Shown piece by piece: positions 51,515 to 58,281 of a stretch of DNA of 64,000 nucleotides. Each line of letters starts with the position of its first letter. Position 1 is the stretch's first letter. The notes under the pieces were generated by a model that was not told the DNA's origin, made no database searches, and saw nothing but the letters and a program-made list of their open reading frames with translations. The DNA is from a bacterium (GTDB taxonomy: Bacteria; Bacillota; Clostridia; Lachnospirales; Lachnospiraceae), in NCBI GenBank assembly GCA_004562765.1, contig SFRL01000006.1, positions 1 to 64,000 of the forward strand, written 5' to 3'. Position numbers and translations under genes: made by a program.

Positions 51515-52591
51515 ATGAAACGTATAGGCAGCATAGAAAACCAAAGCGGGGAACGCATGGCGCTTTATGAGGCTATGGCTGATGATGAAAACATACAGAA
51601 AGCCTACAACAAAGCCAGAAAGTGCAAGCGATACCGCAAAGAGGTTTTGATCTTTACCAAAGATAAAGAGGAAAATTTAGAAAGAGTACGTAATGATATA
51701 CTGCGGCTGACCTATGAGCCGAGCGAGTACCGATATTTTAAAGTTTATGAACCGAAAGAAAGGCAGATCATGGCGCTGCCGTTCTACGACAGGGTAGTAC
51801 AGCACGCTATAAACAATGTCTTAGAACAGATCTTTGACAAGCGTTTTATCTGCCACTCTTACGCCTGCCGGAAAGGTAAAGGTATGCACGCTGCCTCTGA
51901 TACATTGCAAGAGTGGCTGTACGGGTGGAACAAATACCACCCAGACGAGCCGCTGTATGCGATCAAGGCAGACATACACCACTATTTTCAGAGCATTAAC
52001 CATGATGTATTAAAAGCAGAGATCAGAAAGGTAATTAAGGACGCAGGCACGCTTACGCTGGTGGATACGATCATAGACCATAACGGCAATATGCCGGACG
52101 GCGTAGGCATACCTGTAGGAAACCTTACAAGCCAGCTTTTCGCTAATATTTATCTCAATACCTTAGACCAGTACGTAAAGCACACGCTGGGCGCAGAGCA
52201 TTACATAAGATATATGGACGACTTCATAATACTTAGCCCAGACAAAGAGCAGTTACGTAGCTGGCTGGCGGATATTGAAAGATTTTTACGGGACGAGCTG
52301 CAATTAGAGCTTAACCCGAAAACTACCATACTGGCGGCAAAGAACGGCATAGACTTTGTAGGATATAAGCACAGGGCAACACATAGGAAAGTACGCAGGG
52401 ATAGCATTAAGCGTATAAAGAAAACCGTCAAGCATTACGAGGACGGCGAGATCACAAAAGAGCAGTTACAGAAGAGTATACAGAGCTGGACGGGACACGC
52501 AGGACACGCCGACAGCTACCATTTACGACAGAAAATAAAAACGCTGGCAAGTGAGGCACAGACAAGAAAGGATTTGCAGCAGGCAGCATAG
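51515..52591 (+). CDS. DGR reverse transcriptase
   Basis: A 358-aa group II-like reverse transcriptase. The catalytic aspartates are in KADIHHYF (D153) and YMDD (residues 233-236); the motif VGNLTSQ at 201-207 is the DGR-specific GxxxSQ instead of the QG of other RTs. With Avd it copies the TR RNA, misreading A, and transfers the cDNA to VR. It lies 85 bp after the TR region; GGAGC precedes the ATG. Apparently intact. Confidence 0.95.
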   Translation: MKRIGSIENQSGERMALYEAMADDENIQKAYNKARKCKRYRKEVLIFTKDKEENLERVRNDILRLTYEPSEYRYFKVYEPKERQIMALPFYDRVVQHAINNVLEQIFDKRFICHSYACRKGKGMHAASDTLQEWLYGWNKYHPDEPLYAIKADIHHYFQSINHDVLKAEIRKVIKDAGTLTLVDTIIDHNGNMPDGVGIPVGNLTSQLFANIYLNTLDQYVKHTLGAEHYIRYMDDFIILSPDKEQLRSWLADIERFLRDELQLELNPKTTILAAKNGIDFVGYKHRATHRKVRRDSIKRIKKTVKHYEDGEITKEQLQKSIQSWTGHAGHADSYHLRQKIKTLASEAQTRKDLQQAA

Positions 52592-52616
52592 CCAGCAGGC
52601 GCAGGAGTTGGAGAAC

Positions 52617-52787
52617 ATGAGTAAAGAAATTTTACTTAAGGTAGTGGCAGAGCAGCAGGAAACCATAGCCCAGCAAAGCAGGCTGATAGCTGATCTGGTT
52701 ACAACGCTGGAAAGCTGGGAGCAGACAGCAGGATACGACGGCGCAGAGCTGAAAAAACGGGCAGGAGAACTGCGAGCGGAAAGGTAG
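52617..52787 (+). CDS. small coiled-coil protein upstream of holin
   Basis: A 56-aa Gln/Glu-rich helix (LLKVVAEQQETIAQQSRLIAD), likely a coiled coil. ATG 52617 follows GGAGAAC. Found between the RT and the holin; unknown role. Confidence 0.55.
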   Translation: MSKEILLKVVAEQQETIAQQSRLIADLVTTLESWEQTAGYDGAELKKRAGELRAER

Positions 52788-52792
52788 GAAAT

Positions 52793-53284
52793 ATGGAAAT
52801 GACGGTAATGGAATTTATTAACACGGCAGCACACAATAAACTGATCGAGCTGGTAGTACTGGCGATCGTGTTTGACACAATTTTCGGGGTACTGCGGGCG
52901 ATCAGGGAAAAACGCTTTAACAGCTGTGCTGGAATTGACGGGGCGATCAGAAAAGTTGGTATGCTTATTTCCCTTGTGTTCATGCTGGCGATCGACCAGC
53001 TGATTAAAGTAAATCTGATCGGCTTTATACCAGAAACGGTACGCACCCAGTTAGGGCTTGATACCGTGGGCGTAGCTGAATTTTTCGCATTGCTTTATAT
53101 TGCCTATGAGGCAGTAAGTATCCTTAAGAATATGGCGTTATGCGGGCTGCCCGTAAAAAAAATCTGGGAAAAGATACGGGAGTTTTTAAGCAATTATACC
53201 GAAGAGCTGCCGGACACGGAAGAACTGGACGGAGACAGCACAACGGGCAGCGTAGAGGACAAGCCACAGCAGCAGGAAAAGTAA
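52793..53284 (+). CDS. phage holin
   Basis: A 163-aa holin of the phage_holin_4 type. Three hydrophobic segments (LVVLAIVFDTIFGVLRAI, IRKVGMLISLVFMLAIDQLI, FFALLYIAYEAVSILKNMAL) and the basic/acidic ends agree with the family. It would form the membrane lesion that frees the endolysin encoded downstream. Confidence 0.9.
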   Translation: MEMTVMEFINTAAHNKLIELVVLAIVFDTIFGVLRAIREKRFNSCAGIDGAIRKVGMLISLVFMLAIDQLIKVNLIGFIPETVRTQLGLDTVGVAEFFALLYIAYEAVSILKNMALCGLPVKKIWEKIREFLSNYTEELPDTEELDGDSTTGSVEDKPQQQEK

Positions 53285-53299
53285 ATACAGTATCACAGG

Positions 53300-53333
53300 G
53301 CGCTTGCGGAAAGAAACACCGCAGGCGCTTTTT
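53300..53333 (+). terminator. terminator after holin
   Basis: GCGCTTGCGG pairs with CCGCAGGCGC (10 bp, one G-U) followed by TTTTT. It separates the holin from the endolysin pair and may limit endolysin expression. Confidence 0.8.
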
Positions 53334-53361
53334 CATTTCAAGAAAGGCGGGTATAGAAATT

Positions 53362-53520
53362 ATGGCAGAGATTATGAGCGAACAGACAAAGGAAATGACC
53401 GAGCAGCAGCGCAGGGAATTACAGGAAAAAGTAGCGGCAATGTCGCCGGAAGAGCTGCGGGCGTTCAGAAATGAACAGGACGCAGACAGTATGGGATTTT
53501 GGGGAAAGGAGTGCTTTTAA
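53362..53520 (+). CDS. small acidic protein preceding endolysin
   Basis: A 52-aa Glu/Gln-rich helical protein (MSPEELRAFRNEQDADSMGFWG). Its stop lies immediately before the endolysin start, so the two are coupled. Recurs in similar lysis cassettes as I recall; function unknown. Confidence 0.6.
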   Translation: MAEIMSEQTKEMTEQQRRELQEKVAAMSPEELRAFRNEQDADSMGFWGKECF

Positions 53521-54978
53521 ATGCAGATCAATAAATTACTGACACCGTATAACTTTACTGACGCAAACAACGCAGGAAGAATTAAGTATATTGTCATTCA
53601 CTACGTAGGTGCGCTGGGCGGTGCAAAAGCAAATTGCCAGTATTACGCAGGGCAGTACGTCGGAGCGTCTGCACATTATTTTGTAGGCTTTGAGGGGGAA
53701 ATATGGCAGAGTGTAGCGGACGAAGATACAGCATGGCACTGTGGGGCAAGCAGCTATAAGCACGCAGAGTGCAGAAATTCTAACAGCATTGGTATTGAGC
53801 TGTGCGTAAGAAAGAAAAATACTGCAAGTCTGGGAGCGACAGACAAGGACTGGTATTTTGAGGACGCAACAGTAGCGGCAGCCGTGGAGCTGACACGGTA
53901 CTTAATGAAAAAGTACGGAGTGCCTGCCGATCATGTAATAAGACATTATGATGTAACGGGGAAAATCTGCCCTAACCCGTATGTATACAACTGCACACAG
54001 CACGTATGGGAGCAGTTTAAAAAGCAGATCAGCGGAGCAGCGCCGGAAGAAAACACGGACAAGCTCTACAGGGTACGCAAGAGCTGGGGCGACGTAAAGA
54101 GCCAGACAGGAGCATACAAGAGCTTAGACAATGCAAAGAAAGCCTGCGCCGAGGGCTACACGGTGTACGACTGGAACGGGAACGCCGTTTACAGCGTAAA
54201 AGCGCAGGAAACCAGCAGCGAGCCGGAAAATGCAGCAGAAAAAGTGATCTGGAACTTTTTAAAGGGCAAGGGCTTAAACGATTTTGCGGCGGCAGGAATT
54301 ATGGGAAACCTGTTTGCAGAAAGTGGGCTTAATTCCTGTAATTTGCAGAATACCTATAATACAAAGCTGGGAATGACCGACGCACAGTATACGGCAGCCG
54401 TGGATAATGGCAGCTATTCGGGCTTTGTGAACGATAAAGCGGGGTACGGACTGGCGCAATGGACGTTTTGGAGCAGGAAACAGGCGCTTTACAACTATGT
54501 AAAGGCTGTGGGCGTGTCGATCGGCGATCTGAACACGCAGCTTGCTTTTATGTGGGAAGAAATGCAGGGGTATAAGTCCATGATACAGCAGCTTACGGCG
54601 GCAACATCTGTACGGGCTGCCTCTAATGCGGTATTACTGGAATATGAAAAGCCCGCAGATCAGAGCGAGGCGGTGCAGAAAGAACGTGCTGCATACGGGC
54701 AGACTTATTACGACAGATACGCCGCAGCGGGCGGCAATGCAGCGCCGGATACGCCGCAGGCGGCAGCAGGCGTGCCGTTTAAAGTGCGGGTAGATATTAC
54801 AGACTTGCGTATACGGACGGGAGCAGGAACGGGCTACACGTTCACAGGAGAGTACACAGGCGTAGGCGTATTTACCATTACCGAAGTAAAGGCAGGCAAG
54901 GGAAGTACGGCAGGCTGGGGAAAACTGAAAAGCGGCGCAGGCTGGATAAGTCTTGACTATGCGACACGTTTAGCGTAA
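53521..54978 (+). CDS. endolysin: amidase plus tail-lysozyme-like domain plus SH3
   Basis: A 485-aa lysin without signal peptide. Residues 1-160 are an N-acetylmuramoyl-L-alanine amidase (Amidase_2) with zinc ligands H27, H142 and C150. A linker domain with YRVRKSWGDVKSQTGAYKSL (about 183-228) follows, then a lysozyme-like domain (GNLFAESGLN, about 243-395, of the phage tail-lysozyme type), and a bacterial SH3 cell-wall-binding domain at 418-485. Two different cutting domains in one lysin should cleave both the glycan and the peptide side of peptidoglycan. Confidence 0.88.
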   Translation: MQINKLLTPYNFTDANNAGRIKYIVIHYVGALGGAKANCQYYAGQYVGASAHYFVGFEGEIWQSVADEDTAWHCGASSYKHAECRNSNSIGIELCVRKKNTASLGATDKDWYFEDATVAAAVELTRYLMKKYGVPADHVIRHYDVTGKICPNPYVYNCTQHVWEQFKKQISGAAPEENTDKLYRVRKSWGDVKSQTGAYKSLDNAKKACAEGYTVYDWNGNAVYSVKAQETSSEPENAAEKVIWNFLKGKGLNDFAAAGIMGNLFAESGLNSCNLQNTYNTKLGMTDAQYTAAVDNGSYSGFVNDKAGYGLAQWTFWSRKQALYNYVKAVGVSIGDLNTQLAFMWEEMQGYKSMIQQLTAATSVRAASNAVLLEYEKPADQSEAVQKERAAYGQTYYDRYAAAGGNAAPDTPQAAAGVPFKVRVDITDLRIRTGAGTGYTFTGEYTGVGVFTITEVKAGKGSTAGWGKLKSGAGWISLDYATRLA

Positions 54979-54985
54979 GCACATT

Positions 54986-55026
54986 GAGGGTATACCGTTT
55001 ACGGGCGGCGTACCCTCTTATTTTTT
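54986..55026 (+). terminator. terminator after endolysin
   Basis: GAGGGTA/TACCCTC arms around an 18-base loop, then TTATTTTTT. Confidence 0.75.
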
Positions 55027-55047
55027 GGAAAATTCTACAAATAAGCG

Positions 55048-55076
55048 TTGACAATATACCAAAGTTGGTATATAAT
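55048..55076 (+). promoter_or_regulatory. consensus promoter of the immunity-like region
   Basis: Perfect TTGACA (55048-55053) and TATAAT (55071-55076) with a 17-bp spacer, driving the small genes and the XRE regulator. The spacer and -10 are covered by the palindrome at 55055-55072. Confidence 0.9.
55055..55072. promoter_or_regulatory. palindromic operator
   Basis: TATACCAA-AG-TTGGTATA is an 18-bp perfect inverted repeat lying between -35 and -10. A repressor bound here would block the promoter; the XRE protein encoded 350 bp downstream is the natural candidate. Confidence 0.75.
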
Positions 55077-55138
55077 TAAAACATGGAAAGGAGAAAAGAA
55101 CAAATAAGTGCAAAGCACTGGAAAGGAGAAACGGCACG

Positions 55139-55258
55139 TTGGGTAAGAAAAAGAAACAAAAGAAAAAGCCTATCAAGTGGCGAGATTTGACGATCAATGC
55201 ACTGATAGACTTAATCATAGGCATAATACTTATCATAATAGACAAGTACATAGGTTAG
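55139..55258 (+). CDS. small cationic membrane peptide
   Basis: A 39-aa peptide: a Lys-rich head (MGKKKKQKKKPIKWRD), then one hydrophobic helix (DLIIGIILIIIDKYIG). TTG start, with AAAGGAG ten bases upstream. The make-up resembles membrane-acting peptides of type I toxin or superinfection systems, but no homologue can be named. First translated gene after the operator-controlled promoter. Confidence 0.45.
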   Translation: MGKKKKQKKKPIKWRDLTINALIDLIIGIILIIIDKYIG

Positions 55259-55265
55259 ACCTAAA

Positions 55266-55283
55266 GGCGGGCGAAAGCCCGCC
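55266..55283. other. perfect GAAA-loop hairpin
   Basis: GGCGGGC-GAAA-GCCCGCC, a 7-bp perfect stem. It shares 15 bases (GGCGGGCGAAAGCCC) with the hairpin after the DGR VR (50783-50797). No T run follows, so it is not a classical terminator. Confidence 0.55.
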
Positions 55284-55326
55284 GCCTATAAAAAATATAT
55301 CACAAACCCAAAGCCGAGTAAAGAGC

Positions 55327-55425
55327 ATGATTTTAAAATTAGGCGTATTTTTAGTATTAGTAGGCATTGTGAAACTCTGCATAGCCCTTGTTTTGAGAGC
55401 TAGGGAGAAAAGAGGTAAAGTATGA
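55327..55425 (+). CDS. membrane micropeptide overlapping the XRE gene
   Basis: A 32-aa frame (LKLGVFLVLVGIVKLCIALVL and a basic tail) that ends 4 bp inside the XRE start. A single membrane helix. Weak ribosome site, so only probable. Confidence 0.35.
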   Translation: MILKLGVFLVLVGIVKLCIALVLRAREKRGKV

Positions 55426-55622
55426 TAGGGCAGAATATACGAAAAGCCAGAAAGGCTGCGGGCGTTTCTCAAATTGAACTTGCGGAACGCCTGCAAGTAC
55501 ACCAGAAAGACATAAGCCGCTGGGAGAATGGGGCGCACGCACCGACATTAGAAATGTTTGCGAAAATATGCAGGGAGCTTAACGCCTCTGCTGATGAAAT
55601 TTTAGAGTTAAGGGAAAGGTAG
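55422..55622 (+). CDS. XRE-family (Cro/CI-type) regulator
   Basis: A 66-aa single-domain HTH protein: IRKARKAAGVSQIELAERLQ, DISRWENG, PTLEMFAKICRELN. It is the only clear repressor-like gene in the prophage. It would bind the palindrome at 55055-55072 and so control its own operon, but unlike usual lysogeny modules it is not divergent from a second promoter. Whether it also controls early lytic genes is not shown. Confidence 0.85.
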   Translation: MIGQNIRKARKAAGVSQIELAERLQVHQKDISRWENGAHAPTLEMFAKICRELNASADEILELRER

Positions 55623-55631
55623 GTTTTATTT

Positions 55632-56132
55632 ATGAGCAAGAAAAGTATTGTGTTGTATGTGCTGGCTGCGTTGTTCGCAGTAAGCGGAGTAACGGCGCTG
55701 CCGTCTGGAAATGTAGCAGGCGGCGTGGGGTGCTTAGTGATCGCTGCCGTTATGGTATATTTTGCAAGGAAGAAAAAGGCAGCAGGGCAGCAGGCGACAG
55801 CGCCAGCCAGAGCGGCGGCAAAGCCGGATAAAAAAAGCAAGATCGTAGAGACGATACGTACCAAAATAGTAGGCGTTACCTTTGATAATGAGGACGGAGA
55901 AAACAGACAGGACATATTAAGCAAAATGTCTGGCGACGAGGATATAACGGTAGAAAAATATACATATAACGGAGAGCCTGCCGCATACGTAAAATGGGGC
56001 GATAAGATCATAGGCAATTTGTCGGCTGATCTGGCAAAGGACTTAGCCGGAAAGTACCCGAAAGCCCGCTATGCCGCAGAAATACTGGAAATTTCTGGGG
56101 GGGGGGGTACACACGTTCGGGTGCAATATTGA
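55632..56132 (+). CDS. HIRAN-like membrane protein, frame broken at a poly-G tract
   Basis: 166 aa in the present frame. One or two N-terminal hydrophobic helices (residues 5-45), a basic Ala/Lys linker, then a HIRAN-like domain (IVGVTFDNEDGENRQDIL...AYVKWGDKIIGNLSADLAKDL). The frame runs through 11 Gs (56097-56107) and ends soon after. With 10 Gs it would read into a further open frame to 56322, adding HTFGCNIELDI, which completes the domain, and a Cys-rich end (229 aa in total). The truncated state may be a phase-off variant, or a sequencing slip. Confidence 0.7.
   Translation: MSKKSIVLYVLAALFAVSGVTALPSGNVAGGVGCLVIAAVMVYFARKKKAAGQQATAPARAAAKPDKKSKIVETIRTKIVGVTFDNEDGENRQDILSKMSGDEDITVEKYTYNGEPAAYVKWGDKIIGNLSADLAKDLAGKYPKARYAAEILEISGGGGTHVRVQY
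56097..56107 (+). repeat. 11-base poly-G tract
   Basis: GGGGGGGGGGG inside the HIRAN-like gene. Homopolymers of this length slip during replication and are classical sites of phase variation. Confidence 0.85.
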
Positions 56133-56322
56133 ACTTGATATAATAGAGGACATAGAACCAGCACCAGCCACAACGCCAGCAAATGAAACCTATGTATATG
56201 TAGATCACAGCAGCAAGAAGTACCACAGAAAGCCGGACTGTAGCGGTATGAAAAATGCAAAGGCTATACCGATCAGCAAGGCGAGAAAGAAGTATACGCC
56301 GTGTAAGAAATGCTGCAAATGA
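56108..56322 (+). other. out-of-frame remainder of the HIRAN-like gene
   Basis: In the +1 frame this stretch encodes VHTFGCNIELDIIEDIEP followed by a short domain with HRKPDCSGMKNAKAIPISKA and CKKCC, to a stop at 56320-56322. It joins the upstream frame if one G of the tract is lost. Confidence 0.65.
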
Positions 56323-56336
56323 GGCGAAACAAACAG

Positions 56337-56369
56337 AGCCGCAGACTTGTAAAAGAGTTTGCGGCTTTT
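56337..56369 (+). terminator. terminator ahead of the transposase gene
   Basis: AGCCGCAGAC pairs with GTTTGCGGCT (one G-T pair), followed by TTT. It shields the transposase gene from upstream phage transcription. Confidence 0.75.
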
Positions 56370-56418
56370 CGTCGTATATAAGGAATGTGAAAGAACAGAC
56401 AAAAGAGAGGTAGAGATA

Positions 56419-57471
56419 ATGGCAAATAAGAAAGGCAGCCACCAGCTGACGAGGGCGGACAGGATAAGCATAGAGGCATTGAAAAAAGCAGGGCATAGCG
56501 TTATTGAGATCGCAGAACAGCTGCACGTACACCGCAGCACGATTTATAACGAGCTGAAAAGAGGACAGTATACGCATAGAAACAGTGACTATACGGAAGA
56601 ACTGCGTTACAGTCCAGACATTGCACAGGAAAAGGCAGAGGAAAATTTAAAGGCACGAGGCACGCAGCTTAAGATAGGTAATGATATTGCTTTTGCAAAT
56701 TATATAGAGGATAAGATCATAAACGAGGACTACAGCCCAGCCGCCGTGCTGGGAGAACTTAAAGCAAAAGGCAGAGAGGGCGAGTTTTCCGTAACGATCT
56801 GCGTAACGACGCTTTACAGCTACATAGACAAGGGCATATTCTTACGGCTGTCAAATAAGGATTTGCCAGTAAAGAAGAATGAAAAGCGTAAATACAGAAA
56901 GGTACAGAAACAGGCACGGGCGGCAGCAGGCGAAAGTATAGAAAAACGTCCAGAAGAGATAGACAAGCGAGAAGAATTTGGGCACTGGGAAATGGATAGC
57001 GTAATAGGAAAGCGGGGGAGCAAAAACACGCTGCTTGTTCTGACAGAGAGAAAGACCAGAGACGAGATCATATTTAAACTGCCAGATCACACGGCAGAGG
57101 CGGTGGTATCTGCCGTAGATCGCTTAGAAAGAAAGTGGGGCGAAATGTTTAAACAGGTATTCAAGAGCATTACGGTAGATAACGGCAGCGAGTTTGCATA
57201 TTGCGAAGAGTTGGAGCATTCGGCGCTGGGAGAGGGGAAACGGACAAAGCTATATTACTGCCACCCGTATAGCAGCTGGGAGCGTGGCACAAATGAAGTG
57301 ACAAATAAAATGGTGCGCCGGAAAGTACCAAAGGGTACAAACTTTGACGGAAAGACCGACGAGGAAATACAGGAAATAGAGGACTGGATAAACGGATACC
57401 CACGCCGGATACATGGATATAAGACCGCTGGCGAGCTTTTTAACGAAGAGGTAGAGAAGATCACGGCATAA
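56419..57471 (+). CDS. IS30-family DDE transposase, probable phage integrase
   Basis: A 350-aa transposase. N-terminal HTH_38 (RISIEALKKAGHSVIEIAEQ, HRSTIYNELKRG, residues 14-50), a linker, and a C-terminal rve-type catalytic domain with D193 (GHWEMDSVIG), D254 (TVDNGSEF) and E293 (WERGTNEVTN), i.e. an intact DDE triad. It has phage-style codon use and a phage-style ribosome site (GAGAGG), and it is not flanked by its own close inverted repeats, so it is not a late IS insertion. The only matching repeats are at the two prophage ends. It is the sole recombinase of the prophage and probably its integration/excision enzyme. Confidence 0.9.
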   Translation: MANKKGSHQLTRADRISIEALKKAGHSVIEIAEQLHVHRSTIYNELKRGQYTHRNSDYTEELRYSPDIAQEKAEENLKARGTQLKIGNDIAFANYIEDKIINEDYSPAAVLGELKAKGREGEFSVTICVTTLYSYIDKGIFLRLSNKDLPVKKNEKRKYRKVQKQARAAAGESIEKRPEEIDKREEFGHWEMDSVIGKRGSKNTLLVLTERKTRDEIIFKLPDHTAEAVVSAVDRLERKWGEMFKQVFKSITVDNGSEFAYCEELEHSALGEGKRTKLYYCHPYSSWERGTNEVTNKMVRRKVPKGTNFDGKTDEEIQEIEDWINGYPRRIHGYKTAGELFNEEVEKITA

Positions 57472-57530
57472 AGAGAAGAACAGCAGGAGCGGGCAGGCTG
57501 GCAGAAATGGCAGCCTTAAAAGCACGCTTA

Positions 57531-57559
57531 TTGACTATACGGAAGCAGGCAGCTATAAT
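57531..57559 (+). promoter_or_regulatory. strong outward-facing promoter at the right prophage end
   Basis: TTGACT (57531-57536) and TATAAT (57554-57559) with a 17-bp spacer, pointing to the right edge 135 bp away. In the integrated state it reads toward pheB-hom; in an excised circle it would read across the junction into the left-end genes. Confidence 0.75.
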
Positions 57560-57593
57560 GATCGGAGCGGAAAGGGAAAGGACGTAAAGCAGC

Positions 57594-57662
57594 ATGAAAG
57601 TAAAAATACACAATAAAACAGGGCTGAAATTGTGGAAAATGGCGAAAAGCAAAAAATCTTGA
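57594..57662 (+). CDS. possible 22-aa basic peptide
   Basis: A short Lys-rich frame (MKVKIHNKTGLKLWKMAKSK) just after the outward promoter. AAAGGAC precedes it. No further support. Confidence 0.25.
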   Translation: MKVKIHNKTGLKLWKMAKSKKS

Positions 57663-57667
57663 AAAAG

Positions 57668-57693
57668 TGTCGATTTTAATGTTGACATTTTTA
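57668..57693 (-). repeat. right terminal inverted repeat of the prophage
   Basis: TGTCGATTTTAAT (57668-57680), then GTTGACATTTTTA up to the edge. The first 13 bases match in inverted orientation 12 of 13 bases of the left-end repeat. Confidence 0.65.
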
Positions 57694-57710
57694 GCGGCGG
57701 ACGAAGCCTG
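57694..57710 (+). repeat. right copy of the 17-bp direct repeat (attR-like)
   Basis: GCGGCGGACGAAGCCTG, identical to 21808-21824. It is followed by TAG (57711-57713), the native stop of the TPM gene, so joining the two copies restores that gene. From here to 57832 no gene is seen. Confidence 0.88.
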
Positions 57711-57832
57711 TAGAAAAAGCTTGCATCAGGTGGAAATCTATGATAATATCTTACCCATGAGTACAGATGTATTTCTGAGACGAACATTATCCGGAATAGG
57801 ATGCGGATAATGATGCCGAATCAGGAGGAGCT

Positions 57833-58276
57833 ATGAAGAAACAGACAAAATTTTATTTGGTGAAAGAAAAAGCAGTTCCGGAAGTTTTGTTGAAGGTTGT
57901 GGAAGCAAAAAGAATTCTGAATTCTGAAAAATCTGCGACAGTGCAGGAAGCCACGGAGAGAGTTGGCATCAGTCGAAGTTCGTTTTACAAATATAAAGAT
58001 GATATTCAGCCTTTCCATGAGCAGGCGAAGGGAAGGACCGTAACATTTATTCTCCAGATGGATGATAAACCGGGTATCTTATCAGATATTCTGAGAACGG
58101 TAGCTGACTTTCACGGCAATATACTGACGATTCATCAGAGCATTCCGATCAGCGGCATTGCCACATTGACGCTGAGTGTGGAGATCCTGCCTGAGGCGGG
58201 GGATGCGGAAGATATGGTGGAACAGATGACGCAGCAGGAAGGCGTACATGATTTAAAAATAATAGGCAGGGAGTGA
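57833..58276 (+). CDS. pheB: ACT-domain protein, PheB-like (UPF0735)
   Basis: A 147-aa protein: an N-terminal winged-helix-like part with RVGISRSSFYKYKDDI and a C-terminal ACT domain (VTFILQMDDKPGILSDILRTV). It resembles PheB of Bacillus, an ACT protein annotated with amino-acid metabolism but of uncertain function. It overlaps the hom frame and is probably co-transcribed with it, which fits a regulator responding to an amino acid. Confidence 0.8.
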   Translation: MKKQTKFYLVKEKAVPEVLLKVVEAKRILNSEKSATVQEATERVGISRSSFYKYKDDIQPFHEQAKGRTVTFILQMDDKPGILSDILRTVADFHGNILTIHQSIPISGIATLTLSVEILPEAGDAEDMVEQMTQQEGVHDLKIIGRE

Positions 58277-58281
58277 AGCAA

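Larger units (their letters stand above)
21825..57693 (+). mobile_element. complete HK97-type siphophage prophage with DGR, Rep/Par genes and IS30-type transposase
   Basis: The 35.9-kb block differs from its flanks in codon habit (AGAGAGG ribosome sites, TAC/GAC/CAG-rich codons) and holds full packaging, head, tail, lysis and replication modules on one strand. Both edges carry the same 17-bp host-derived repeat, and precise loss of the block would rejoin the TPM gene with its own stop codon. No tyrosine or serine recombinase is encoded; the only recombinase is the IS30-family transposase 222 bp from the right edge. All structural genes look intact. Confidence 0.95.

Noticed and set aside
55083..55190. 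35-aa frame starting at ATG 55083
   Set aside because: The ATG is at the predicted transcription start, leaving no ribosome site; the TTG-started 39-aa peptide has one.
56337..57693. Simple IS30 insertion sequence sitting within the prophage
   Set aside because: No inverted repeat of the right-end type lies just upstream of the transposase gene, and codon use is that of the phage.
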